Shown: positions 11,212-24,866 of the stretch, in pieces
Numbering within the stretch: the first letter of the stretch is position 1
How the letters are laid out: each line of letters starts with the position of its first letter
Source of the DNA: Thereva unica
Lineage: Eukaryota > Arthropoda > Insecta > Diptera > Therevidae
Length of the DNA stretch: 64,000 nucleotides
Direction of reading: 5' to 3'
Assembly: GCA_949987705.1 (NCBI GenBank)
Contig: OX465286.1
Location: 22,271,676-22,335,675, forward strand
Notes under the pieces: model-generated
The model's input: only the letters and a program-made list of their open reading frames with translations
The model's database searches: none
What the model was told of the DNA's origin: nothing
Made by a program: the position numbers and the translations under genes

Positions 11212-12580
11212 ATGGCGTCTCATCAGGCTTGCAAGTTATGCCTCTCGGAGATTGTCCGAGATTCGATTCCTTGCGATGGTGTTTGTGGTGGCGTCTTTCA
11301 CCTCACTTGCCTTAACGCAGGAGTCAGTTCCAGCACTTCGGCTCCTAGAGTGAAATCTTGTAGGGAGTGTTCAGACATCAAACCCTGCCATGTCCTCAGA
11401 CTGGTGAAGGACATTTCTAACGCTTTTCTCGACGGTCAAGAATTAGTCATGGGCCGTCTCAGTTCCTTCTCCGGCAACATCTCTCATCTCCAGATGTTGT
11501 CGGATGACATTCAATCCATCAACGTCCGACTCGACTCATTGTCCGACACCCTAAATCTTGCTGCGACTAACTCCGGCTCCTTATTCAGTAAATTCCAGGA
11601 AATTTCTTCCCGGGTTGCAACGGCCTTAGACTCGATTAACGACATGCAGTCGCTAATTTTAAATCCTGTCGCCACTTCTTCCTGCTCTTCCAACTCCTCG
11701 GCTTCTCTTCATCCTGTATTGGATGACATTAAAAGGAGTACGAAGCGCTTGCGAGCTGATATTGAATCGCTGTCTTCAGCAGTGGTTCAAAATCATAACG
11801 CCTTGAGTTCTCTGGCTTCAAAATTTGAAGGCGTCTTTAATAGCAAGATATCCCCCTCTGTTGGCGCACTGTAGGTTGGGGAGCGGCCTCCTTCCTCGAA
11901 TAGCCCCACGGATGCTCCTCCCTTGGTTGATGTCATCCTCAATCAGGATGTCATTAACCCAACCATGCCAAGATGTAAGCCGCGTTGCAAAAATCTAAAA
12001 ATTAAAAATAATAATAGTCGCAATCGCCGAGCCACCATTGGCAATAGTGTCCGCTTGAGGTCCCTGTCTAGCGTTCCATCTACAGAGCTGAACTTAAAGC
12101 CGGTCTCTGTATCATCCTCCTCGCCACTAGTAGTGGGAGGTCCCTCGGTCGCGGAATTTTCAGGGACTGAGTCGTCCTCTATGCTAGTCTTGGTAGCAGC
12201 CCCTCCGCCTCTAATAGTGGATGGTCCACCGGTTGCCGAAGTTATAGTCCCTCTGGAACCTTACACTTCTCTTGTTACGGTTCCTAGGCCTTTAAATATT
12301 TTCATCTCGAGATTCTCTCCGGAGACTAAGACGGAGTCTATCTGTGAATATTTGAGGAAAAATCTATAGACCCCGGAACAGTTCGTTGTAGAAGGGTTGG
12401 CAAGGCTTCCAAGCCAGTTGCATCTTTTATTTTGTCTGCACCGCCTGCTACTGCCAAGATTCTCTTAGACCCTGGTCTCTGGCCTGCTGGGGCTCTTACC
12501 AAGCGTTTCGTTCCGCGTACTCTTAATAGATCTTATTATGCAAACACTTCAACTTCAACTTCGGGTGCTCCTCAGATATA
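11212..12580 (+). pseudogene. LINE-1 ORF1 protein with PHD-like zinc finger (broken)
   Basis: The start is ATG at 11212. Residues 5-60 show CKLC, then CDGVC, FHLTC and finally CREC, a C4HC3 PHD-type spacing found in ORF1 of some CR1/L2/Jockey-group LINEs. A serine-rich coiled-coil-like middle follows (SLDSLSDTL and similar). A single in-frame TAG at 11872-11874 interrupts it; the same frame then continues to 12369. After a frameshift at about 12368 the text KPVASFILSAPPATAKILL, then LWPAGALTKRFVPRTLN, continues to a stop at 12578-12580; this C-terminus is typical of CR1-group ORF1. The protein would bind the LINE RNA. Confidence 0.7.
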
Positions 12581-12599
12581 AAAAAACTCCAGACCCCTC

Positions 12600-13579
12600 C
12601 CGTCTACTACCAGAATGTAAGGGGGACCAGGTCTAAAACTAAAGATATCCTTCAGGCATCGATTGCTAGTGGCCTAGATGTCATAGCATTCACTGAAACC
12701 TGGCTCCATGTGGGCATTCTCAATGCTGAACTTTTCGATTCCTCCTACCAAATCTTTCGGAGGGACCGTCACACTGACTCGGAAGCTCGTGGGGGTGCCG
12801 TACTTGTTGCTTGTAGAAGCCATCTTAATTGCACCCCAATTTCGCTTCCTAGTTTCTCTAACCACCTTGACGTCGAGCTTGTTGCTCTTAAAATCTCCCT
12901 TTCTAAAATGAATCTCTTCCTGCTGTGCTGCTATATCCCACCAGATATGTTAAGCACACTTGACGATGGAGGTAATAACCTCTATGATATTCTCATCTTT
13001 TGTGTTGACCACATTCTGACCTTGATGAACACAAATGATGAGCTACTTCTTCTAGGCGATTTCAATTTACCCAATATCCAGTGGGTATATGTTGACGATG
13101 ACCATAACTACCTTCCTAAAGGCATCCTTAATTCTAAGGAATCGTGTTTTTTCGATTCCTTATTCTCACTTGGTTTGAGTCAAATGAGCGGTGTGACTAA
13201 TGTATTAGGAAGGCAGTTGGATCTTATATTCTTTACTGACTCAGTCAACATGACTGTTGAACCCAGTCCAATAGTCATGTCCACTGTTGACGATTACCAC
13301 CCTCCTATCTTGCTCAATGACTGCTTCAATTCAGTTAATACTCCTTGTCCGGAGGTGGTAACCTATTCCTTTAAATTTAAAAAGGCTAACTTTAATAAGC
13401 TGTCATCTAAACTTGCCATGGTTGATTTCAACAACTTACTTTCCGCAAACGAGTTGGATGTCGATGTAGCACGGTTTTATGGCGTACTATACGAAGCCCT
13501 CGTTTCTTGCGCTCCCTATGAGCCTCAAAAATTAGCCAGTTCTTCTCCCCCTGGTTCAATAGTGAACTCAAGCATTTGA
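12600..13579 (+). pseudogene. LINE-1 ORF2 apurinic-type endonuclease domain (broken)
   Basis: In one frame from about 12608 the text runs YQNVRGTRSKTKDIL, FTETWLHVGI, RGGAVLVACR, then LLGDFNLPNIQW, LDLIFF and the terminal DDYHPPILL. These correspond to the asparagine, glutamate, GDFN and C-terminal SDH-like motifs of APE-type LINE endonucleases. This enzyme nicks the target DNA to prime reverse transcription. At the last motif functional enzymes read SDH, but this copy reads VDDYH. The frame ends at 13579, while the neighbouring frame continues as NSELKHLKNQKNRLWKTYLK, so there is an indel near 13555. Confidence 0.75.
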
Positions 13580-13787
13580 AAAATCAGAAGAATAGGCTCT
13601 GGAAAACTTATTTAAAGAGAAAGGACTCTCCGAGTCTCAATTAATTTATCATTTGCTATAACCAATTTCGTTCACTCTCTTTTACTCTGTATCGTGAATA
13701 TCTCAGCAGTATGAGTAATATTTACTGATTAAAGACTTCTTCAAATTTATCAACTCGAAGAAAAAAGTTGATAATTACCCTAATACT

Positions 13788-14685
13788 ATGCAGCACACGA
13801 ACTGGTCTAGCTGTGAGTCGCCTGCGATTTGCAACATGTTTGCGTCATTCTTTCATCAATCTTTCTCACCTGCAGACTTTCAGCCTAACGACAATAATTT
13901 TTGTCACATTATTCCTAACCGAGAGGCTCATTTTTTACCTCTCTCAATTACCATTGCCGATATCGTGAAACATATTCACGATCTTCCATTTGACCTCACT
14001 TCTGGCCCCGACGGTATTCCTCCGGCTGTCCTTGAGTCCTGTGTGGAGGTTCTCCAGTCTCCACTGAAAATCCTTTTTCTAAAATCCCTGGATAAAGGGT
14101 ACTTCCCCACTCTTTGGAGGAATTCGTTCATAATTCCTATTCATAAAAGTGGTTGCAAGAGCGAAATATCGAATTATAGGCCAGTTGCGAAGTTGTCTAC
14201 TATAACGAAACTTTTTGAATCAATTATCTATTCTACACTCGTTCCTATCTGCAAGAGGCTGGTCTCAACGAATCAATATGGTTTTCTTGCAGCTCGTTCC
14301 ACCACCACCAGTCCACTGCTCATGCTGTCGAAGGCTTCATTTCCGGTTGTCAAACTGATTGTGTTTACACTGATTTTAGTAAGGCATTCGACAAGCTCTC
14401 CCATTTCATTATTATTCTGAAATTAAGAATGTTAGGCTATCCGCAAGCCCTTCTAGTATGGTTCCAGTCTTTCTTAGCTGATCGAACCTACCAAGTTCTT
14501 TTTCGTAGATCCAAATCAGTAACCAATGAAGCGACATCCGGTGTACCTCAAGGAAGTCATCTTGGCCCTCTTCTCTTTATCTTATCAATTGTTCCCTTAC
14601 TAAGGCACTGTAGAATATTGATTTACGCTGATGACATCAAATTGTATCGTCACATAGAGTATGGAGGATTGCAAACTTCTGCAAG
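13788..14685 (+). pseudogene. LINE-1 reverse transcriptase, fingers and palm (broken)
   Basis: GPDGIPPAVLESC, PIHKSGCKSEISNYRPVA and LVSTNQYGFLAARST mark RT boxes 1-3. VYTDFSKAFDKLSH carries the first catalytic aspartate in a shifted frame (about 14370-14400). GVPQGSHLGPLLFIL and LIYADDIKLYR (near 14620) carry box B and the YADD catalytic pair. Frameshifts occur near 14330 and again near 14660, just before the coding text stops at the antisense LINE. The reading picks up again at 16206. Confidence 0.8.
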
Positions 14686-16205
14686 TTTTTTTTTATGAAA
14701 AAACCAAGCTTAGGTGTAACCCTTTATACTACCAGTCCGTCATGTCATTCTGTTCATGGTGCAATGTCTAGTAGTAAGCTTGGTTTGAAGAATAGAGGAG
14801 AATAGGAAAGGTTAGAGGGGGTCTGGAGGGTGTAGAAGAAAATGACGATGAACCTCACGTTTGAACTCTAAGGTGTTGTACGAGTTCGGAAATACTGACT
14901 GCGGGAGATTATTCCACAGTCGAATGGTTCTATTGATAAACGAACTTCTAAACCGTATCGTGCGTGAACGGGGGGGCTGTAGGGTATGGGGGTGAGCCGA
15001 GCGGGCTAGTCTTGTGTTGCGGGAAAAGTATTGCCGTTCAGGCAGGAGGTCCTGAATTTCAGTGGAACAGTCGCCATGTTAATAGCGATAAAGTATGGAG
15101 AGGGCTGCTACATTCGGTGGCTTAAGGTGTCTATGGAGGCGCGAAAGGGGCCATCACCAATGAGTTTGAGGGCACGATTTTGCACCTTGTCGAGACAAAC
15201 CAAGGTGGTTTTTGGGGCGCCTGCCCAGATATACAAGTTGTATTCGAGACGCGGCCGAATGTAGGATTTGTATATTGTAGCCAATGCGGCTGGCTGGAGG
15301 AGGAACTTGCATCTCTTGAGAAATCCAAGGCATTGGGAGGCTTGTTTGGCGATTTGGAATATGTGATCATTCCATCGCTGATGCTCTGTTAAAGTTATCC
15401 CTAGGATGTTGAGAGTTGAGTCAGCCGTTAGATTCTCTTTATCCACTGAGATAGAAGGAAGGTGGGTACGATTTTTGTTGCAGATCAGACAGTACTTAGT
15501 TTTGGTGGCATTGTTGATCGAATTGCCGGTTGATCGAAGTCGACATCAGTTGACGGTGGTAAAGACAAGGTCTGGCACGTGCTTGTCTTATATTGTCGAA
15601 GGAGTAAGAGAAATTCAGAGTACCGTCATCAGCGAAGCAGTGAAGTGGGTTGGAGGGGATTGAGAGCAGATCATTAATGAAGATTAGATAAAGTGCGGGT
15701 GAGAGAATTGACCCCTGGGGAGCTCCGGCCGAAATAACATGTGGGTTGGATTCGACACCGTCCAATACTACCTTGATTGAACAGCCTGAAAGAAAGCTCT
15801 TAATCCAGTTCCTTAGAACTAAGTGTATACCAATAGCTTGGAGTTTATTCAACAGAGCTGGGTGTCATACTCTGTCAAAAGCCTTTGATATATCTTTAGC
15901 AACCAGACCAGACTCGCCAAAGCTGTGAATGCTTTGATTGATACGCTCGGTTAAACACACAAGCAGATCGCCAGCAGACCGTTTAGGTCTGAAGCCGTAT
16001 TGCCTGTCGTGTATAATTTGGTTGGATTCTAGATATTTCATCAGCTTTTTATTGATTATGTTCTCCATGATTTTGGAGAGAACAGAAGTAATTGCTATTG
16101 GGCGGTAGTTTAAGGGGTCGCTGGCTTCACCTTTTTTTGGGATTGGCTGAACATGAGCTAGTTTCCAAGAGTCGGGATACACTCCGGAGAAGTAAGACAG
16201 GGGAG
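14686..16205 (-). mobile_element. LINE family A, 5'-truncated copy nested in LINE-1
   Basis: On the minus strand this copy starts at about 16205 with RT text (VQPIPKKGEASDPLNYRPIA, GFRPKRSAGDLLV, KDISKAFDRV), continues through GAPQGSILSPALYLIFINDL and CFADDGTLNF, then the C-terminal domain (ILGITLTEHQRWNDHIF, IRPRLEYNLYIW) and ends with the family-A tail and an A-run at 14686-14695. Stops and frame changes show it is inactive. Joining the flanks, CTTCTGCAAG to TTGACCTTGA, restores LINE-1 coding text (KLLQVDLDTFYSW), so the insertion boundaries are well placed. No clear target duplication is visible. Confidence 0.85.
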
Positions 16206-17027
16206 TTGACCTTGATACCTTTTACTCTTGGTGTGCTAACAACAACCTGGTTATTAATATTGGTAAATGTGAAGTCATGACTTTTAGTAGGAGAAGTGAT
16301 CCTATAATTTTTAACTACACCTTTTCTGATGAGGGTATCCCTCGTGTTGATTTTGTTAAAGATCTCGGGATTAGATTTGATAGTAAGCTGGATTTCTCCA
16401 CTCACATCAACTATATCTCTTCCAGAGGTAGTTTAGTCCTGGGTTTTATAAAAAGGCGGTCCAAAGAATTTAATAACCCGTTGGTTACTAAACACTTATA
16501 TATTTCTCTTGTCAGACCATTACTTGAATATGCGTCCCAGGTTTGGTCTCCTCATTACAATTCGCATATTATGTAGAACTATTGAATCGGTTCAACGAAG
16601 GTTTGTTCGATTCGCATTGAATCATCTTCCTTGGAAAAAACCAATAGTTCTTCCATCATATGAATCCTGGCTTAAGTTACTCAACTTAAGCTCTCTTCAC
16701 AAGCGTCGTGAGGTGGCCAATGTTGTATTTGTTCATCAGCTACTTAATGGAAAGGTTGACTCGGGTTTTCTAGGTCGCCGTGCGTCGTTTAGAGAGAGTC
16801 GTTATAATCTGAGAGGTCCACCTCTTTTACAAATCAACTCCTCTAATACGAATTACGGCAGATTTGAACCTGTAAACCGCATGTTCATTAATGTTAACAA
16901 TAATATTAATGTCTTTAGCGTGAGCATTAGTAAAGATGTCCTTAAAAGAAGTCCTTTAAATCTCACGTTACCACCTATGTTTCCTGTTGCTTGCGTGGGT
17001 TATATGTTAATTTGGATTTTTTTTTAA
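16206..17027 (+). pseudogene. LINE-1 ORF2 C-terminal domain (broken)
   Basis: The text VDLDTFYSWCANNNLVINIG continues RT from before the nested LINE. VDFVKDLGIRFDSKLDF is RT box 7-like. VRPLLEYASQVWSP and, after a frameshift near 16560, VQRRFVRFALNHLPW, RREVANVVFVHQLLNGKV and GRRASFRESRYNLRGPPLL form the usual C-terminal domain of Jockey/CR1-type ORF2. Its last part is duplicated at 51.9-52.3 kb. Confidence 0.75.
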
Positions 17028-17165
17028 TTTACTAATTGTTATGTTTGCATGCTTAGTTGTGAGCCTCATCTCAGCGCATGGTTGTGCTGAGTAGGTAAAT
17101 CTTTCTTGGCCCAGCTCAGTAGTGCGCCTTCTGTATTAGAAGGGTTAACTCTATTACTAACAAAA
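17028..17165 (+). other. LINE-1 3' UTR and terminus
   Basis: Shared with 52342-52516: both contain TATGTTTGCATGC, then CCCAGCT, CACCTTCTGYAT-like text and AGAAGGG followed by ACTCTAT. The first copy then reads TACTAACAAAATAAAA, the likely tail. Confidence 0.65.
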
Positions 17166-18971
17166 TAAAAAGGGATACGATAGGAGAGGAAAAGGATAAC
17201 AAAAAGTATAAAATCCAGGCGAACTGTCAGGGTGCCCGAATGTAGGAGAAGCAAGGCGAGAGGCAGTGCTAATACATATTAATTCCATCGAATGCACAGG
17301 TCCTTAGCAGCTAAAAATTAGACGTTCGAATGTTCTTCTATCATTATTATTTGAATTTAATAGAATATTATTTGGAGTCGGTAAAAGATTATTTTCCGTT
17401 TATTGTAAAACCCTCATATATAAAATCCTCATTTATGTATATCATCTATATTTATAGTATCATTTAAAAAATATTTACCTTTTATTTAATAATAAAAAAT
17501 ACAAGTGTTGTTGTGGCAGCTTGCAGCACTACTTTATGTAGAGGCATGCAATGATGATGATGAGATTTTCTTCTTCTTCTAGTAGATCAACATGATTCTT
17601 GATATTTTATTTATTTATTGATTTTTTGTAAGGATTTATTTATTATTTGTTCACACACAATAATTACTATTATTATTTGTTCGCATGATACGCAAGCATT
17701 TTTATATATATATGTGTATATATGAATTTTTGGTTTGTATATAGAATAACTTAAAAGAACAAACAAAAATAACAACAAAAATGCACTGGTGTCTTTACTT
17801 TAATAATATCTTTTTATTATTATTATTATTTCAACAACAACAAACTTTAAAAATTAAAAATTTAACTTAAAAAACAAATACACACAGAAATAAATAATTA
17901 TCACCTTTTTTGTTTAATTTATTCTTATTATTTGTTTGTATTATTTTGTCAGTATTTAAACCCGAAACTCGGAAAACTCTAACAGCAACCCGCACTGTTA
18001 ATCATATCTGATAGTGTTTAGTTTTTTTTATTTTTACTATTACTTTATATTTTTTTTTATTTTCATAAAAAAAGCAATTTTCAAACAGAGTGAATATATA
18101 TTTATAACAAGTTTCTTTTAAGGTACTTTTTTATACAATATTTAATAACACATTTTTTTAATTTCACTTTTTAAGTATATATATTATATATATGTATATC
18201 GTTTTTTTTTGTTTAATATTTTTGGATAACACTCAAAAAATATATAGCAAGTATATAACTCTTACGGACTAATTTGATATCTATTAAAAAAGATAACAAG
18301 GTTGTGCTTCTTTTATTTCGTAATACGTTTTCTACCATATGATAAAACTCCAGTGTTTTTTATTATAGGTTTTTGTTTTTATTATTATTATTATTATTTT
18401 TTTATTTCTTTTTATAACAACAACGACAACAATTTATATCAAATTAGAAAAAAAAACAACAAACTTTTTTTTGGTTTTTAAGTTTATTTCTTATATATTT
18501 AATTTCTTGTATATATATATATATATATTTATTTTTAATAGTTTTAATAATAATATAATAATAATAATAATTTTTTTTCTTATAATTTATTTATATAACA
18601 TTTTCGTTGGTTGTTTCTTTTTTTGGTTTGTTTTTTGTTAATTTTTTTTATTTTGTTTTTTTTTTACTTATATTTATTTTTGGTTTGTTAAATTTACACA
18701 CTTTTTTTTATTACTTAGATAATAATAACTTGGGGGATATCTTCATTGAGTAAATATTTATTTTTTATAATATTATTATTATTTTTGTTTTTGTATACCG
18801 ATAACAAGATAACGAGAAGACAGTTTATATATAATTATATTTATATATAATTTTTCTTGTTTTTATTTATTTATTTTTTTTTTTTTTTTGGTTCAGGATA
18901 ATACTCAAATATATATTTTTTTTAATTTTGGTTGTTTTTTGTTATTTAGAATTTTTTATAATAAATATTTT

Positions 18972-18982
<11 letters not shown>
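17166..18982. other. AT-rich non-coding region
   Basis: Very AT-rich with many short ATT, TATA and A/T runs. No coding text, RNA gene or inverted repeat of note was recognised. Confidence 0.5.

Positions 18983-19054
<72 letters not shown>
18983..19054. repeat. (TA)n microsatellite, about 72 bp
   Basis: Uninterrupted AT dinucleotides. Open frames across it merely translate the repeat as Tyr-Ile. Confidence 0.95.
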
Positions 19055-21072
<2,018 letters not shown>

Positions 21073-21077
21073 ACATA

Positions 21078-21167
<90 letters not shown>
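21073..21167. repeat. (TA)n microsatellite
   Basis: About 95 bp of TA dinucleotides abutting the foldback element that begins at 21168. Confidence 0.95.
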
Positions 21168-21168
<1 letters not shown>

Positions 21169-22066
21169 GTTTTTTGCTAAAGTTTTACATATCACCCTGT
21201 ATTTTTGTAACCGTATAACCTATTTTCATGGTTATGGTACCAGTACACGCAGAATTCCTCCACCTATCTACAACGGTAAAAACAATGGTCCTATCTTACC
21301 AACTTTTGGAGTTATGAATCGCCAAAGTCAAACTTTTGTTATTTTTTCACTAAAATTTCAACTAAAACCACCCTTTTCTCCAAAAAATACGTGATAAACC
21401 AATATTTTTTTTAAAAAAATTGGAAAGCTTGGACAATTTCCTATGAATAATGTAATACAACTTATACGCTACGGCCTCCAGTTTTGAAGTTATAAGCATT
21501 TTTAATGTTGAAATTGGCTGTATTTCGTCCTTCTTTAGTACTTTTCCATCTGAGCTTTATTGGAAAGTACCAAATAAGCAGCAAATTAGGCAAATTTTAA
21601 CATTAAAATTGCTTACAACTTCAAAAGTAAAGGCCCTAGCGTAAAAGTTATTATACATTATTCATAGGAAATTGTCCAAACTTTCCAATTTTTTTAAAAA
21701 AAATATTGGTTTATCACGTATTTTTTGGAGAAAAAGGTGGTTTTAGTTGAAATTTTAGTGAAAAAATAACAAAATTTTGACTTTGGCGATTCATAACTCC
21801 AAAAGTTGGTAAGATAGGACCATTGTTTTTACCGTTGTAGATAGGTGGAGGAGTTCTGCGTGCACTGGTACCATAACCATGAAAATAGGTTATACGGTTA
21901 CAAAAATACAGGGTGATATGTAAAACTTTAGCAAAAAAAACTTCAAAACGCCCTAGCGGCTAAACCGTTACGATTTCCCCCCCCCCCCACCCATACGATT
22001 TTTTGTTCGTCTATCCAAGACCTATCCACAGCCGGCCGCTTTGTAAGTTTATGTGGGACACCCTGT
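21168..22066. mobile_element. Foldback element, copy A (left end truncated)
   Basis: Two inverted arms, about 21168-21520 and 21600-21950, mirror each other closely; for example TACAGGGTGATATG against CATATCACCCTGTA and GGTTTATCACGTATTTT against its complement. The right arm continues for another 115 bases (through a run of about 13 C near 21977-21989) to TGGGACACCCTGTA at the TA tract, while the left arm lacks that outer part. A second copy is at 24867-25474. No protein is encoded. The superfamily is uncertain; insertion at TA tracts suggests a TA-targeting transposase. Confidence 0.75.
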
Positions 22067-22092
22067 ATATATATATATATATATATATATAT
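22065..22092. repeat. (TA)n microsatellite, short
   Basis: TA tract between the foldback end and the pogo-like element's left end. Confidence 0.9.
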
Positions 22093-22268
22093 CAGTAATG
22101 TCTCGCTAATCCGGATCAATTTTGGGCCGCCTTTGTCCGGATTAGCGAATTTTCCGGACTGGCAAGTACATACGGTAAAAAGAAAAAAATACATAGGAAT
22201 TATCTTTGTGACAATCATTTCATTGTCACCATAAACATTTTATTATATTTTATCATTTTTACAAGAAT

Positions 22269-23902
22269 TTAAAAAAAATCCGTTATAGTTGTTTGTCTTT
22301 TTTCGGAATTTACAACAGCTCGTTGCGCTTTTTCTTTCAATTCCTGCAGAACCATTATCTGGTTGATAGAAACGTTGTTTTGCGAGCTCCACTCGATGAC
22401 AGTTCCAATGGCTTCAACAGCAGCTTCATTTCTAACTCGCATAGGATTTTCGTCTCCTACATTCAATCCGTAAAATTCCTCATCTTCGTCTTCGGTTTCT
22501 ATGGCCTCCTCTTCAATAATATCATCGATGTTCATCTCTTGCACCCAATCGTTAACTTCGTCCGCCGTATAAGTCGATTCGCTTTGCATTGCTAATCTTA
22601 AATTTTCGCCAATTTCCTCAGCATCGCGTATTTGACGGATCAATTCATTTAACGGGATTAAATCCTCACCAGACCAATCTTCATTTTCCTCTTCAAACAA
22701 ACTTTTCCAACACGACTTGATCATGCTTTGTTTCAAATTTCTCCAAGCACTTGCCAGAAAGTACACGGCATCCTTCAACGTCAGTGCTTTCAGTAACTTA
22801 TCAACATCCTTCTCTCTCGAGCATAGAATGTGAGAAATCAATTTTTTTTTATATAAAAGTTTGGTTACACGGATAATGTTCTGATCAAGTGGCTGTATCA
22901 ATGCTGTGCAGTTCGGTGGCAAAAACATTGCGCAAATCTGCCCGTCTGCGGTCTTGAGATCATCAACAGGTGGATGACAAGGTGCATTATCTAAGAGAAG
23001 AAGTGCTTTCTGAGGTTTGCCGATGCTTTCTAGAAAATCCCGGACCTGCGGAACGAAAGACTGAAAAAACCATCTTCTGAAGATTTCGGATGTCATCCAA
23101 GCTTTGGAACTCGACCGGTATTCTACCGGAAGTGCAACGTTTCGGAACGCTCGAGGATTCCTCGATTTACCAATCACGAGTAACCTCAACTGATGGTCAC
23201 CTGATGCGTTAGTGCAGCCCAAAAATGTCAAACGCTGTTTGTGTGCTTTACGGCCTGGGGCTGTTTTTTCGTGCGACGTTACAAGTGTCTTGTTCGGCAA
23301 CAACTTCCAAAAGAGTCCGCTCTCATCCGCATTGTAAACCTGACATGGTTCCAAGTTCATCTCACGAATTTTTTCAAGAAATTTTACTTGAAACGGTGCT
23401 ACACTTGTGTCTTTGTTGGACAATTTTTCGCCACAGATTTTTAATCCTCTAATACCAAAACATTTCCGGAAATTTGTAATCCAACCCCTGCTCGCGTGGA
23501 ATTCTTGACCTTCGCCATAAACTTTTCGCAGAATTTTTTGGGCTTGGATCTGCAGCATTTCCTCCGATATGGCCACATGTCTCTCTCGTTGTTTGATAAA
23601 CCACCTGTACAGACGTCTATCCAAGTCCGGAAATTCTCCCTTCTTCATTGTTTTTCTTTTATTGACTCCATAGACAGAAACATAACTAAAAAATTTTGAA
23701 ATCAGCCTAACGAAGCCATCCATGATGCATGATGAAAGACTACTTACTGCAAAATTTGATTTCTTTTCTTTTTTATATCGCCGACTGTCGATTTTCCAAT
23801 TCCAAATTCTGTCGCTATATTTTTTAAGGACTTTCCACTGTCAATCTTTTTTAAAATTGCAACTTTTTCCTTTATTGACAAAGTTTTATGTTTCCTTTTC
23901 AT
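22269..23902 (-). CDS. pogo/Tigger-like DDD transposase, two exons
   Basis: Exon 1 (23902-23748) starts at ATG and encodes a CENP-B-type helix-turn-helix (LSIKEKVAILKKID, then ATEFGIGKSTVGDIKKK). A donor GTAAGT at 23747-23742 and acceptor TTTTTTAG ending at 23686 define a 62-nt phase-2 intron. Exon 2 (23685-22269) continues with KRKTMKKGEFPDLDRRLYRW, the second DNA-binding domain (about residues 70-140), and a DDE_1 catalytic domain with Asp in YNADESG (about residue 172), LLLDNAPCH (about 284) and IQPLDQNI (about 319), i.e. a DDD triad. An acidic region and TTITDFF end it. The spliced length is about 523 aa, normal for Tigger/jerky-type proteins. Without splicing the second frame would lack the N-terminal DNA-binding domain. 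No internal stop was seen. Confidence 0.85.
23686..23747 (-). other. Predicted transposase intron, 62 nt
   Basis: On the minus strand GTAAGT opens and a T-run plus AG closes the segment. Removal restores the frame between the helix-turn-helix text (KRNQIL) and YVSVYGVNKRKTM; in related transposases these two motifs are continuous. Confidence 0.7.
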
Positions 23903-24536
23903 TTTCAAAAGATCACAACACCACAAATTCTAAAAATGAATAATATAAGCCTGCACCTGATGCACAGTCCGAGCTTCGAAAAGAGAAGATAACGAACCGA
24001 ACATAGCGTACATGTATACGAATTCGAGGGAAACATCTGGGCTCAAGCATTTCAAGAGAATTTCTCGCTCCCATTCTATTGTATGGCTCTCAAAGAGAGC
24101 TTTCAAACCAGAAACTGCAGAACCCGGACAAAGGCGTAGCGAAATTCGGTACAAAATTTTCAGCCAAGTTATGTGTTCTCATCTGGATGGTTGCCACCTC
24201 CCGGTTGTTGACTAAATATGACCGTGTTGTGCACAAATACATGGCGGTGCTGTGCAAAAGTGTTGCCAAAATGCTTCCCTGAATTAAATTAATTGCGCTT
24301 CCTTCTCTTCTCTATTCTAAGAGTCCGAGTCAAACGAATAATCAAAAACAATAATTTCCTAGAATCCGCTACACTGACTACAACGGCTTTTAACATTTTT
24401 TGCATGTAACGTATTACGTCCGGATTGTAAAATGCAAAAATGTCCGTCCGGATTGTAAAATACATCAATAGAAAAAAATTTTCGTCCGGATTACCGAGGT
24501 TTCCGGATCAGTGGGGTCGCCGGATTAGCGAGACAT

Positions 24537-24540
<4 letters not shown>

Positions 24541-24599
<59 letters not shown>
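24541..24599. repeat. (TA)n microsatellite
   Basis: About 59 bp of TA dinucleotides between the pogo-like element and a CCCAGTAGG-ended element. Confidence 0.95.
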
Positions 24600-24601
<2 letters not shown>

Positions 24602-24861
24602 CAGTAGGAAAAAGTACAAGTGCTTTGCTGCGAAGCAAATATAAAGCAGTAAGACAGTCCGTCTGCTTCCTACAGCAACGGTATCAACGCACTATCTCAG
24701 CAGATGCATATAAATCTATATAATTGCTGCCTAATAAAAGTGCTGAGCTCTGCGGACATGCAATGTTAAAATACCATGAAGCTTCTTACGGAGCGTAAGC
24801 GCTTTACTGCTTCAAAATATCGCTTTAAAAGGCCTTTCGAAGCATTTTTTTTCCTACTGGG
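24600..24861. mobile_element. Short TIR element (CCCAGTAGG family), copy 1
   Basis: CCCAGTAGGAAAAA at 24600-24613 is mirrored by TTTTTCCTACTGGG ending at 24861, with TATA on both sides, consistent with a TA target. At 262 bp with no open frame it is a MITE. Ends of the same family are seen at 26344 and 26833. Confidence 0.7.
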
Positions 24862-24866
24862 TATAT

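Larger units (their letters stand above)
11212..17165 (+). mobile_element. LINE-1: decayed Jockey/CR1-type LINE, interrupted
   Basis: The order is ORF1 with PHD-type finger (11212-12580), ORF2 endonuclease (from about 12600), reverse transcriptase (13790-14685), then after a nested antisense LINE (14686-16205) the RT C-terminal domain (16206-17027) and a 3' UTR to about 17165. A second copy of its last 400 bases lies at 51.9-52.5 kb with the same tail, which fixes the 3' end. At least one nonsense codon and several frameshifts make it inactive. Confidence 0.8.
22093..24540 (-). mobile_element. Complete pogo/Tigger-like DNA transposon
   Basis: The left end CAGTAATGTCTCGCTAATCC at 22093-22112 is mirrored at the right end by GGATTAGCGAGACATTACT, which finishes at 24540. 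Both ends lie in (TA)n DNA, so the expected TA duplication is present but cannot be told from the tract. Sub-terminal copies of TCCGGATT occur inside both ends (about 22135 on the left; 24420, 24448 and 24485 on the right), as expected for transposase binding sites. The minus strand encodes the transposase in two exons. Length (2448 bp), intact ends and an open spliced frame make it a candidate autonomous copy. Confidence 0.85.
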
